The translations under genes were made by a program, and so were the position numbers. Below are positions 35,603-43,375 of a DNA stretch of 64,000 nucleotides, in pieces. Position 1 is the stretch's first letter. Each line of letters starts with the position of its first letter. The stretch spans positions 35,818 to 99,817 of the forward strand of contig NZ_ATGG01000003.1 of the NCBI RefSeq assembly GCF_000413855.1, read 5' to 3'. The DNA comes from Acinetobacter gyllenbergii CIP 110306 = MTCC 11365 (GTDB taxonomy: Bacteria; Pseudomonadota; Gammaproteobacteria; Pseudomonadales; Moraxellaceae). The notes under the pieces were generated by a model. The model saw only the letters and a program-made list of their open reading frames with translations, made no database searches and was not told the DNA's origin.

Positions 35603-36730
35603 ATGTCATTCATTACTTATCCACAAAATCAGACTTTAACGCGGACTGAGCGTGCGACAGCCATGGTTTTTGAAGATCAAAAATCAAGAGATTTGCTGGA
35701 TCGTATTGAACAGATTGCACCGAGCGAGGCCAGTGTCCTGATCATTGGAAATACAGGAACGGGTAAGGAATTGGTTGCAAGGCAAGTGCATATGATGAGC
35801 CAGCGCAGTCGTGGTCCTTTTGTGGCAGTAAATTGTGGTGCATTTACCGAATCACTGGCTGAAAGTGAGTTATTTGGACACGAAAAAGGCGCATTTACTG
35901 GGGCAATCAATAGCAAGGCGGGGTGGTTTGAAGCAGCTAATCACGGTACCTTGTTCTTGGATGAGGTGGGTGATTTGTCTCCTGCGATGCAGGTCAAATT
36001 ATTAAGGGTATTGCAAGAACGCGAGATTGTTCGGGTAGGGTCACTTAAGCCGATTAAGCTCAACGTTCGTGTGATTGCCGCTACCAATGTGCATCTGGAT
36101 GAAGCGGTACAGGCCGGAAAATTTAGAGAAGATTTGTTCTATCGTTTGAACGTGGCATTGCTGAAAGTATCACCCTTGGCAGAACGTCCGGGTGATATTC
36201 TACCCCTAGCAAACTTCTTTATTGCACAGTATTGCAAACGTTTGGGTTACCCAGTTGCGAGCCTAAGTCCAAGCGCGGTACAGAAATTGTTGAGTTATAA
36301 CTATCCGGGCAATATTCGTGAATTGGAAAATGCGATTCATCATGCTTTACTGGTTTGCAAGAACCATCAGATTCAGCCCACCGATTTTTGCTTTGCGTCC
36401 TTATCCAGTAGTTTGAATTTAAGACAAATTTCCGACTTGGAAAAAAGTACCCAAACTATTCCACGGACAGATTTGCTGCCTAAGCAAATGTTGCAGCATG
36501 CGTTGTTGAATCTTTTTGAATCCTCACATGCATTGAAAAATGAAAATCTGGATCGTCTGATTGAAGAGGCGAGTATTCGTATTGCCTATGAATATTGTCA
36601 CCGTAATCAGGTGCAAACGGCAAAGTTATTGGGGATTAGCCGTAATATTGTGCGTGCAAGACTGGTCAAATATGGATTGGTGGGAAACGATAAAGTGGTG
36701 AATATCATGTTAGAGGAATTATTAGGTTAA
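35603..36730 (+). CDS. Sigma-54-dependent activator without sensor domain (SfnR-like)
   Basis: A 375-residue enhancer-binding protein. The AAA+ domain is almost N-terminal: Walker A GNTGTGKE at residues 49-56, the sigma-54-contact loop GAFTGA at 96-101, Walker B LFLDE at 117-121, then LNVRVIAATN and the FYRLNV sensor region. A Fis-type helix-turn-helix closes the protein (QVQTAKLLGISRNIVRARL). No receiver or ligand-binding domain precedes the ATPase, as in Pseudomonas SfnR, which switches on dimethyl-sulfone use and is itself regulated by transcription. Placement between sulfur-transport genes and a sigma-54 promoter at 25816 supports the same role here. Activity is probably set by how much of it is made. 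Confidence 0.88.
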   Translation: MSFITYPQNQTLTRTERATAMVFEDQKSRDLLDRIEQIAPSEASVLIIGNTGTGKELVARQVHMMSQRSRGPFVAVNCGAFTESLAESELFGHEKGAFTGAINSKAGWFEAANHGTLFLDEVGDLSPAMQVKLLRVLQEREIVRVGSLKPIKLNVRVIAATNVHLDEAVQAGKFREDLFYRLNVALLKVSPLAERPGDILPLANFFIAQYCKRLGYPVASLSPSAVQKLLSYNYPGNIRELENAIHHALLVCKNHQIQPTDFCFASLSSSLNLRQISDLEKSTQTIPRTDLLPKQMLQHALLNLFESSHALKNENLDRLIEEASIRIAYEYCHRNQVQTAKLLGISRNIVRARLVKYGLVGNDKVVNIMLEELLG

Positions 36731-36745
36731 TCAGAATAGATAATC

Positions 36746-36769
36746 AGGTGGCAGGTGTTCACCTTTTTA
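36746..36769 (+). terminator. Possible weak terminator after the activator gene
   Basis: A short AGGTG/CACCT stem runs directly into TTTTTAT, 15 bases past the activator stop. The stem is only 5 bp, so this is tentative. The remaining 150 bases to the next gene are AT-rich with no other feature seen. Confidence 0.4.
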
Positions 36770-36927
36770 TTGCTTAAAAATTGCTTTGCGGAAAAAATAA
36801 TAATCAATGATGTAAAATAAATATAACTTTTTAATCAAAAAATATTAAAAAATAATAGTTCTAAATATCGATGCTTTGCCTAATATAACAAACACAATTT
36901 ATTGAAATCGTTATTAAGTGGTGAAAA

Positions 36928-37143
36928 ATGAGTATTCCTCAAATTAATGTGCGTAATCAGTTTCGTGGTGTAGTAAAAGAAATCATTGAAGGAAGTGTTG
37001 TTTCTGAGGTAGATGTGGAAACACCAGCTGGAGTATTTACTTCAGTGATTACCACACGTTCTGTTAAAAATCTAAACTTAGAACTGGGTAGTGAAGTGAT
37101 TGTATTAATTAAGTCGACAGAAGTTGCTTTGGCAAAATTGTAG
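36928..37143 (+). CDS. Single TOBE-domain (Mop/molbindin-like) protein
   Basis: A 71-residue protein consisting of one TOBE/Mop domain. RNQFRGVVKEIIEGSVVSEV (residues 9-28) is the typical first strand and turn, and LNLELGSEVIVLIKSTEVAL is the closing strand with the ligand-site KSTEV motif. Molbindins bind molybdate, and TOBE domains also occur on sulfate- and molybdate-import ATPases. It lies 70 bases before an ABC ATPase that lacks such a domain, so it may act with it in sensing an oxyanion, or be a free molybdate store. It has no Cys and no internal Met. Family call is firm; role is inference. Confidence 0.85.
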   Translation: MSIPQINVRNQFRGVVKEIIEGSVVSEVDVETPAGVFTSVITTRSVKNLNLELGSEVIVLIKSTEVALAKL

Positions 37144-37213
37144 GAAATGATGGATAAATATAATAAATCTGATTTTTATTATATTTTAATTCCTAGATTT
37201 TAGGGGGCTTAAA

Positions 37214-38038
37214 ATGGCATCACTCAATGTCGGATCTGTAAAAATTAATCATCTCAATAAATCCTATGGTCAATATCAAGACCATGAACTCAAGGTTTTG
37301 GATGATGTTTCTTTAGATATTCAAGCAGGAGAGTTCGTCAGTATCGTTGGCAGTAGTGGTTGTGGAAAATCAACCTTGCTCCGTTTGCTTGTTGGCTTAG
37401 ATGATCAATTTGAAGGAAAAATTCTGGTTGATGGTCAGCCGATTAGTGGTACCAGTTTGGAACGAGGAATTGTGTTCCAAGATCACCGTTTATTTCCTTG
37501 GTTGAATGTACAGGATAATATTCGGGTTGCACTCTTAAACAGTCAACTCACACGAAAGGAGCAGGATCAACTGATTGATGAGCATATTGAACTAGTTGGG
37601 TTAAGCAAGTTCAAACAGGCTTATCCCGCACAGCTTTCAGGAGGGATGAGCCAACGTGTTGCTATTGCCCGAAGCTTGATTAATCGGCCTAAAATTTTAT
37701 TGCTGGATGAGCCATTTGGCGCCTTAGATGCGCTAACCCGAGCAAACTTGCAAAAGGAATTACAACGGATTTGGCAGGCTGAAAAAATTACCATGATTAT
37801 CGTGACACATGATGTTGAGGAGGCGGTATTTCTTGGTGATCGTGTGGTGGTGATGCAACCGAATCCAGGCCGAATCAAGCGGATTGTTCCCGTTCATCTG
37901 GCACATCCACGGCTACGCGAGGATGTGCGATTGTCTGCAATTCGAAATGATATTTTGACTGATTTTAGTCATGTGGATGATGATCATTTAGTTATTCCAC
38001 CTGCGAAAGAATTTAATCAATTTCAGTTTGCTTGGTAA
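37214..38038 (+). CDS. ABC transporter ATP-binding protein (SsuB/TauB type)
   Basis: A 274-residue ATPase of the nitrate/sulfonate/taurine group. Walker A is GSSGCGKST near residues 46-54, the Q-loop is in VFQDHRLFPW, the signature is LSGGMSQR, Walker B is KILLLDEPFGALD, and the switch His is in VTHDVEEA. GGGGG lies 8 bases before the ATG. No permease or binding protein gene is next to it, so it probably energises one of the permeases of the upstream operon, or is an alternative to the ATPase at 32707. It follows the TOBE gene and precedes the TauD-type dioxygenase gene, staying within the sulfur region. Confidence 0.92.
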   Translation: MASLNVGSVKINHLNKSYGQYQDHELKVLDDVSLDIQAGEFVSIVGSSGCGKSTLLRLLVGLDDQFEGKILVDGQPISGTSLERGIVFQDHRLFPWLNVQDNIRVALLNSQLTRKEQDQLIDEHIELVGLSKFKQAYPAQLSGGMSQRVAIARSLINRPKILLLDEPFGALDALTRANLQKELQRIWQAEKITMIIVTHDVEEAVFLGDRVVVMQPNPGRIKRIVPVHLAHPRLREDVRLSAIRNDILTDFSHVDDDHLVIPPAKEFNQFQFAW

Positions 38039-38131
38039 ACCCAAGTAAACTGATTTTTATAATCATAAAAATGAATAAATTAATATAAAAATATTGCTTC
38101 TTAAAATGATTAGTTTGCATATATTTAAGTT

Positions 38132-38151
38132 AATCACTGCATAGAGTGATT
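38132..38151. promoter_or_regulatory. Inverted repeat before the dioxygenase gene
   Basis: AATCACT and AGTGATT form a perfect 7-bp inverted repeat with a 6-base centre, 60 bases before the dioxygenase ATG. It could be a regulator site. No sigma-54 motif was found in this gap. Confidence 0.35.
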
Positions 38152-38210
38152 GGGGAAGATTGAATAAAGCATAGCGCTTTTAAAATAATGAATGATGAAT
38201 AGGAACGACA

Positions 38211-39143
38211 ATGACCGTACTCACACAACTCTCAGCTGCGATCGAAAGCGCACCACGTTGGCATGAATATAAAAAACATAGTTTGGACACTGTACAAATC
38301 ACACCAATCAATGGGGCTTTAGGCGCAATCGTAACAGGGCTAGATGCCAGTCAGCCACAAAGCTCGGAAGTGATTTTGAAGCTTAAGAAGGCTTTACATG
38401 AGCATTTAATTTTAGTGTTTAAGTCACAAGACCTTGAAGATAATGATCTACTTGCTTTTGCCAGCTATTTTGGTGGTATCTTCCGTCCACCTACAGATGT
38501 TCCCGTATTGGCAACTAATCATGATACGCATGTACCACCAGATATCGTGCCAGTATCCAATGCCGTGGGTGAAGGAGATTATACTGGCCATGGTGAACTC
38601 ACCCCGCATAGCGACCATCACTGGACGCCACAACCTTCCAGCGGTTCTTTACTTTATGCGATTGAAATTCCTAAAGATGGTGGAGCAACCAGTTGGTACA
38701 ATACAGTACAGGCCTATGAAGACCTTGACCAAGCAACCAAAGATGAAATTGAAGGTTTACAGCTCATCACCTATAACCCTTTCTTGCGTCTCAAAGACAA
38801 GAGCCCAATTCCCAAATACCGCTTCGCGGATCAACCGACCTTAGGGTCCGCTTTCCCACATCCGTTGGTGCGGACGCATTCAGAAAGTGGCCGACGTGGT
38901 ATTTATTTAGATGCACAGACCGAGGTTGAAGTGGTTGGTTATGATGATCAGAAAGGTGCGGCATTGATTGAGCGTTTAAGAGCTCATATTGTGCAACCGC
39001 AGTATCGTTATGAGCATCAATGGGAAATTGGCGATATCGTGTATTGGGATAATCAGTTAACCCTACACTCACGTACCGCTTTTCCTGCCGAACAGCGTCG
39101 CTTACTGAAACGTGTCAGTCTAGCAGGTGCAAGACCTTTTTAA
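38211..39143 (+). CDS. TauD/TfdA-family Fe(II)/2-oxoglutarate dioxygenase
   Basis: A 310-residue non-heme iron dioxygenase of the TauD/AtsK/TfdA family, which hydroxylates taurine, alkanesulfonates or alkyl sulfates so that sulfite or sulfate is released. The iron ligands are visible: His133 and Asp135 in TPHSDHHW and distal His286 in LTLHSRTAF. Arg297, eleven residues later, fits the 2-oxoglutarate-binding arginine, the same spacing as in TauD. The N-terminal INGALGAIVTGLDASQP is typical. By my count it has no cysteine and no methionine but the start. It is last in the sulfur region and ends at a strong hairpin. Substrate specificity is not readable. Confidence 0.9.
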   Translation: MTVLTQLSAAIESAPRWHEYKKHSLDTVQITPINGALGAIVTGLDASQPQSSEVILKLKKALHEHLILVFKSQDLEDNDLLAFASYFGGIFRPPTDVPVLATNHDTHVPPDIVPVSNAVGEGDYTGHGELTPHSDHHWTPQPSSGSLLYAIEIPKDGGATSWYNTVQAYEDLDQATKDEIEGLQLITYNPFLRLKDKSPIPKYRFADQPTLGSAFPHPLVRTHSESGRRGIYLDAQTEVEVVGYDDQKGAALIERLRAHIVQPQYRYEHQWEIGDIVYWDNQLTLHSRTAFPAEQRRLLKRVSLAGARPF

Positions 39144-39152
39144 GATTTTAGC

Positions 39153-39179
39153 AGCCAGCGAAAGCTGGCTTTTAATTTT
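39153..39179. terminator. Terminator between the dioxygenase and TetR genes
   Basis: AGCCAGC, GAAA, GCTGGCT followed by TTTAATTTT: a GC-rich 7-bp stem with a stable GAAA tetraloop and a T-rich tail on the plus strand. It overlaps the 3' end of the convergent TetR gene and may serve both directions. Confidence 0.88.
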
Positions 39180-39789
39180 CTGCTTTTGCCAATTCTGCTT
39201 CGATATAACTAATAATCATGGTACTTAACCCTTTCACCATTTCATCAAAGCTGATTTGCGGATTCGGTAAGATTAAATGACGAGCCACATTGAAAATACT
39301 ACTATTAATACTGATATAAGCAGTCACGCTGAGATTATTGACCTTTAGGTAACGAGGATGGCGAATCATATATTTCATCAAAACTTCCATCAGTGCCATT
39401 TCAATTTGACCTATATATTTCTCGTATTTGAGTTCAGTTGCATAACGCAGGCAAATCAGATATCGGTCATCATCGCGAGTCAGTAAATCACGGAAGGTAT
39501 AGAAGATCATCTCAAATAGTGGTTCTAACTCTTGTTCGATAATGATGGGGGTCAGCTCTTTCACCATGTCCAAAACTTCTTTGACGAAGGTTCGGGCCAT
39601 TGCGTCATAAATTTCTTCTTTATTTTTAAAATACTCATATAAAGAGCCAACACTCACTCCTGCAATATCTGCAATATGCCGTGTGGTGGTGCCGCTAGTA
39701 CCGTTGGTGGCAACGGCAATAAAGCCTGCTTCAATAATCGTATCTACAGTCACTTTAGAACGTGATTGACGTGGTTTGCGAGTAGTCAT
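39172..39789 (-). CDS. TetR-family transcriptional regulator
   Basis: A 205-residue TetR-type repressor. The DNA-binding domain is clear at about residues 12-55: VDTIIEAGFIAVATNGTSGT, then TTRHIADIAGVSVGSLYEYF followed by KNKEEIYDAM. The C-terminal all-helical ligand domain is not assignable. It is divergent from the PF10118/SDR/flavin-monooxygenase genes starting at 40280. The 490-base gap between them holds three copies of an AATCCGAACA motif, likely its own operators. TetR proteins beside such gene sets usually sense a fatty-acid-like or hydrophobic ligand; here the ligand is unknown. Confidence 0.9.
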   Translation of the reverse strand: MTTRKPRQSRSKVTVDTIIEAGFIAVATNGTSGTTTRHIADIAGVSVGSLYEYFKNKEEIYDAMARTFVKEVLDMVKELTPIIIEQELEPLFEMIFYTFRDLLTRDDDRYLICLRYATELKYEKYIGQIEMALMEVLMKYMIRHPRYLKVNNLSVTAYISINSSIFNVARHLILPNPQISFDEMVKGLSTMIISYIEAELAKAEN

Positions 39790-39805
39790 AATGCTTTATT
39801 ATTAA

Positions 39806-40127
39806 AATCCGAACATAACGTCAGATTAACATGCCCCTGAAAGTGATGAAAGTAGCTGTAAATTAATCCGAACAAATAAAATTACTTAGTTGGTCATTTA
39901 AATTTTTTAGCGGTCATGATTTTATCTATAAGGCCAATCTTTTATATGAAAATAAAGCGTTCATTTAGAAATTAATTTATTTATATATTTGATTTGTATA
40001 TTTAAATTTTATTAAAAGGCGATATTTGTACAAATTTAAAAATAAGAAAATTGACCTTAGATTGATCTCTGAAAGTTCAAAACATTTGAATAAATTACCC
40101 GAATTGAATCCGAACATAAGATCGGTT
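39806..40127. promoter_or_regulatory. Three AATCCGAACA motifs in the TetR/PF10118 divergent region
   Basis: AATCCGAACATAA occurs at 39806 and 40107, and a shorter copy (AATCCGAACAAATAA) at 39865. Copies one and three extend into partial dyads: CCGA with TCAGA at 39809-39825, and CCGA with TCGG at 40109-40125. They flank both genes' promoters and probably bind the TetR protein. The rest of the 490-base gap is AT-rich and otherwise empty. Confidence 0.55.
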
Positions 40128-40279
40128 TACAGTGGGTCTAGAAGAGGAACTGGTTCATAAAAATCTCCCGAATGTTTTTTCGTAGATCAGATGCGATTGA
40201 TATTACGAAAAAGAGATGAACCAAGTGCAACGCATGTAAAAGGGCAAAAGACGCTCAAGTGAAGTAGGTAGGTGTAGCC

Positions 40280-41239
40280 ATGATTAGCAGCACATTAAAG
40301 AAAGGTTTAAGTCTATTTAAATCTAACCCAATAACTGAGCAAATTGATTTTGCGAGTAAAAAAACCATTCCTATTCGTCATTTGGCTATTGGATTTGAAG
40401 GCAAACAAGTTGACTTATCTTTCTATATGAATAATCAGTTTGCCACGATTTTCTTTGCGACACTTTCAGTATTCTTAACCTATGGCGAAGATTTAGTGAT
40501 TGAAACTGCTCGTCATCATCGTGATCAACTGAAAGATCCGATTTTAAAACAACGTGTGACTTCATTGATTGGTCAGGAAGCGATTCATTCAAAATTACAT
40601 AATGAGTTTAACGATGCAATTGTTGAATTAGATTATCCAGTAAGACTCTATCGTTTTTTGGGTGAACAATTTTTTGATCATATTTTCTTGAAATTCCCGC
40701 AACCTTTGAAGTTGTCATTGATGGCTGGGATTGAGCATTTTACTGCTGTATTGGCAGAGTACATGATGGCGCATGAGCAGAATTTCTATTTCTCTGATGA
40801 CGCCAAAACTCGTGCATTATGGATGTGGCATATGCTTGAAGAGTCAGAGCATAAAGATGTGGCCTATGATGTTTATCAAACATTGAATGGTAATTATGCC
40901 TTACGTATTTCAGGTTTCTTTTTGGCTTATTTCACTATTCTTGGTCTGATTCCTTTCTCGGCAACCATGGTCCCGATTTTACGTAAGCCACAAGAAATGC
41001 TGACTTCGAAATTTTGGAAAGATGCACGTCGTGGCGTCAAGCTAATTTTTAGTCCGAAGGATGGTGTGTTTGGAAGTACCCAAGGACGTATTTTTGATTA
41101 TTTGCGTACCGATTTCCATCCAAATGATCATGATGCATCTGCGTATTTCGAGTATTACGAAAAGAAACTTTTATCAGAGGGTGGGGCTTTATATCCATTC
41201 TTCGTGAAGGAATTTACGCCAAAGGTACAAGCGGCTTAA
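40280..41239 (+). CDS. PF10118-type 'metal-dependent hydrolase', possible diiron protein
   Basis: A 319-residue PF10118 protein. Metal-ligand-like residues follow the E, ExxH, E, ExxH order: Glu70 or Glu75 (TYGEDLVIETARHH), Glu100/His103 (QEAIHSKLH), Glu152 (AGIEHFTAVLAEYM) and Glu188/His191 (EESEHKD). The two ExxH pairs are 88 residues apart, as in ferritin-like diiron proteins. A hydrophobic segment near residues 207-228 (ISGFFLAYFTILGLIPFSA) could anchor it to the membrane. It is closely related to the next gene, a tandem duplicate, and more distantly to the protein at 4740. It is the first gene after the TetR-type operators. Biochemical function is not established by sequence. Confidence 0.82.
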   Translation: MISSTLKKGLSLFKSNPITEQIDFASKKTIPIRHLAIGFEGKQVDLSFYMNNQFATIFFATLSVFLTYGEDLVIETARHHRDQLKDPILKQRVTSLIGQEAIHSKLHNEFNDAIVELDYPVRLYRFLGEQFFDHIFLKFPQPLKLSLMAGIEHFTAVLAEYMMAHEQNFYFSDDAKTRALWMWHMLEESEHKDVAYDVYQTLNGNYALRISGFFLAYFTILGLIPFSATMVPILRKPQEMLTSKFWKDARRGVKLIFSPKDGVFGSTQGRIFDYLRTDFHPNDHDASAYFEYYEKKLLSEGGALYPFFVKEFTPKVQAA

Positions 41240-41444
41240 TGCTGAATTAAGTATGTACAGTATGCATGTCATTGCGCGCTGAATTGGCAAAAAAGCTCAG
41301 CGTGTGATGAGCAGTTTAGTTCTTGTTGCCTATATTGCAGTCATGCACTATGCAAGCGAAGCAATCTTATCCAGTGGCTGTAGGTAGAGCTATACACATT
41401 GGCTAAGCCTTTTAAGTTGTAATGCCGTTTTAGGGGATCAAGCT

Positions 41445-42419
41445 ATGGTCGCTCACGTTCTTCGTCATGTTTTTTCAGAAAAACTCAGTACCAAATATCA
41501 AGGGCTCGTTCAGAACCTTGCGAGCAAGTCACCGATTCCAATTCGCCATTTTGATTTCAAGTTTAATCCAGCAGAATTGGATGAAAAGTTTTTTTTAAAT
41601 AAAGAACTCGCAACCTCATATTTTCATGCTTTATCCATCTTCCTAACCTTTGGTGAAGATGTGGTGATTGAAACAGCACGTCATCATCGTGACTTTATTG
41701 CAGATCCGATTTTGAAACAAAGATTGACCTCACTGATTGGGCAAGAGGCGATTCATTCAAAAATCCACAATCAATTTAATGATGAAGTGCTGAAGGAAAA
41801 TGGTTATCCCGTTGAATTGTTGCGCGCCATTGCGGGTAAGGTCTTTGATTATGGTATTTACAAGCTGCCGCAATCGTTACAGCTTTCATTGATGGCAGGG
41901 ATTGAGCATTACACAGCAGTGTTGGCTGAATTTATGATGCAACACGAAGACTACTTGTTGGGTTCACAAGATGAGCGTCAGCGCGCCATGTGGATGTGGC
42001 ATATGCTGGAAGAATCTGAACATAAAGACATTGCCTATGATGTCTTCCTTGAACTTTCAGGCAATTACTGGCTCAGAATTACAGGCTTTTTGTTGGCGAG
42101 CTTAACGATTCTTGGTGGGGTGTCATTGGGTGGTTATCTGATGCCGTTTGTGCGTAAACCAAGCAACTTGGTCAATCCACGCTATATGAAAGATATTGTA
42201 GAAAGCACAGCTTTACTGTTCGGTAGCGAGCGTGGGGTATTTGGCAGCAGTTTTATGCATATTCTTGAATATCTGCGTCCAAGCTTCCATCCCAATGATC
42301 ATGATACCACTGCATATATGGTCTATTACAAAGAGCGTTTATTAAACCCTGAAACCGGTTTATTAAGTCCGTATTTCCTTAAAGAATTTGTGCCACCTGT
42401 ACGTGCAGCGACTGCATAA
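41445..42419 (+). CDS. PF10118-type 'metal-dependent hydrolase', tandem paralogue
   Basis: A 324-residue paralogue of the preceding gene with the same residue pattern: Glu71, Glu101/His104 (QEAIHSKIH), Glu154 (AGIEHYTAVLAEFM) and Glu190/His193 (EESEHKD). Long blocks are nearly identical between the two, for example WMWHMLEESEHKD and FHPNDHD, so this is a tandem duplication that has diverged at the N-terminus. AGGGG lies about 9 bases before the ATG. A 205-base gap separates the copies, with no hairpin seen, so separate promoters are possible. It precedes the SDR gene by 38 bases and is probably cotranscribed with it. Confidence 0.82.
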   Translation: MVAHVLRHVFSEKLSTKYQGLVQNLASKSPIPIRHFDFKFNPAELDEKFFLNKELATSYFHALSIFLTFGEDVVIETARHHRDFIADPILKQRLTSLIGQEAIHSKIHNQFNDEVLKENGYPVELLRAIAGKVFDYGIYKLPQSLQLSLMAGIEHYTAVLAEFMMQHEDYLLGSQDERQRAMWMWHMLEESEHKDIAYDVFLELSGNYWLRITGFLLASLTILGGVSLGGYLMPFVRKPSNLVNPRYMKDIVESTALLFGSERGVFGSSFMHILEYLRPSFHPNDHDTTAYMVYYKERLLNPETGLLSPYFLKEFVPPVRAATA

Positions 42420-42457
42420 CTGGGTGTTTATAAATACAAGATTGCTGGAAAATAAAG

Positions 42458-43282
42458 ATGAAATTATTTGGGAAAAAAAACAAGCCAAGCCAAAAAGCAT
42501 TCGCTGTGGTGACTGGTGCAGGAAGTGGTATTGGTCGTAGTTTTGCGCTTGAATTGGCAAAACGTGGCGGCACAGTTGTGTGTTCGGACATTAACCTTGA
42601 CGCAGCAAAAGAAACGGTCAGCTTGGTTGAAGCGCTTGGTGCAAAAGCCTTTGCTGTGCAATGTGATGTCGCTAAGGAAGAGCAAGTCAATCAGTTGGCT
42701 GAGCAGGCTCAGCAATTGATGCAGAGCCCAGTCACATTGGTGATTAATAATGCAGGGATTGGTCTTGGCGGCAAGTTTGATGAAATGTCTTCTGAGGATT
42801 GGCATTGGTGCATGAATATTAATTTATGGGGCGTAATCTACGGTTGTCGTGCTTTTGTACCGAAGTTTAAACAGCTTGGTCATGGCGCAATTATTAATGT
42901 TGCATCAGCTGCATCGTATACGGCAGCACCAGAAATGACCGTCTATAACGTTTCTAAAGCGGGTGTCCGAGCCTTATCGGAAACACTGTCAGCTGAATTG
43001 AAAAAATCGAATATTAAGGTCAATGTGCTTTGCCCAACCTTAGTGCCGACCAACATTATTAAAAACGGCAAGGTTCCACATAAAGGGCTGTTGGATTATG
43101 CGCTCACCCATTTGGCATTTACCACCAGTGACAAGGTCGCCAAATTAACGCTAGATCGTTTGGATAAAGGTGAGCTTTATACCATTCCACAAATTGATGC
43201 CAAGTTGTTTTGGTTCTTAAAACGTACTGCTCCGAACTTATATGCCAAGTTCTTAGGCACATCGTATCGATTAATGAAGTAA
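42458..43282 (+). CDS. Short-chain dehydrogenase/reductase
   Basis: A 274-residue classical SDR using NAD(P). The cofactor motif GAGSGIGRSFALELAKRGG lies at about residues 20-38. The NNAG motif (VINNAGIGLGG) follows, then the catalytic Ser region VASAASYTAAPEM and the Tyr/Lys pair YNVSK. The Asp in CSDINLD after the second strand favours NAD over NADP, as judged from the family rule. It lies between a PF10118 gene and the flavin monooxygenase and probably interconverts the alcohol and the ketone that the monooxygenase would use. The C-terminal FLKRTAPNLYAKFLG resembles the ends of steroid- or alcohol-dehydrogenase-like SDRs; the substrate is unknown. Confidence 0.88.
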   Translation: MKLFGKKNKPSQKAFAVVTGAGSGIGRSFALELAKRGGTVVCSDINLDAAKETVSLVEALGAKAFAVQCDVAKEEQVNQLAEQAQQLMQSPVTLVINNAGIGLGGKFDEMSSEDWHWCMNINLWGVIYGCRAFVPKFKQLGHGAIINVASAASYTAAPEMTVYNVSKAGVRALSETLSAELKKSNIKVNVLCPTLVPTNIIKNGKVPHKGLLDYALTHLAFTTSDKVAKLTLDRLDKGELYTIPQIDAKLFWFLKRTAPNLYAKFLGTSYRLMK

Positions 43283-43375
43283 CTCCTGAATAGGGAACGA
43301 TTTTAATAACTGAGATCAACCACAATTCCAGAATTGAATTGCAGATCTTGGTGAATAAGTGAAAGGATATTTTAA

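Noticed and set aside
38041..38075. TTTTTAT/ATAAAAA pair after the second ATPase as a terminator
   Set aside because: The stem is pure A-T, only 7 bp, and there is no distinct T-run; it is indistinguishable from local AT-richness.
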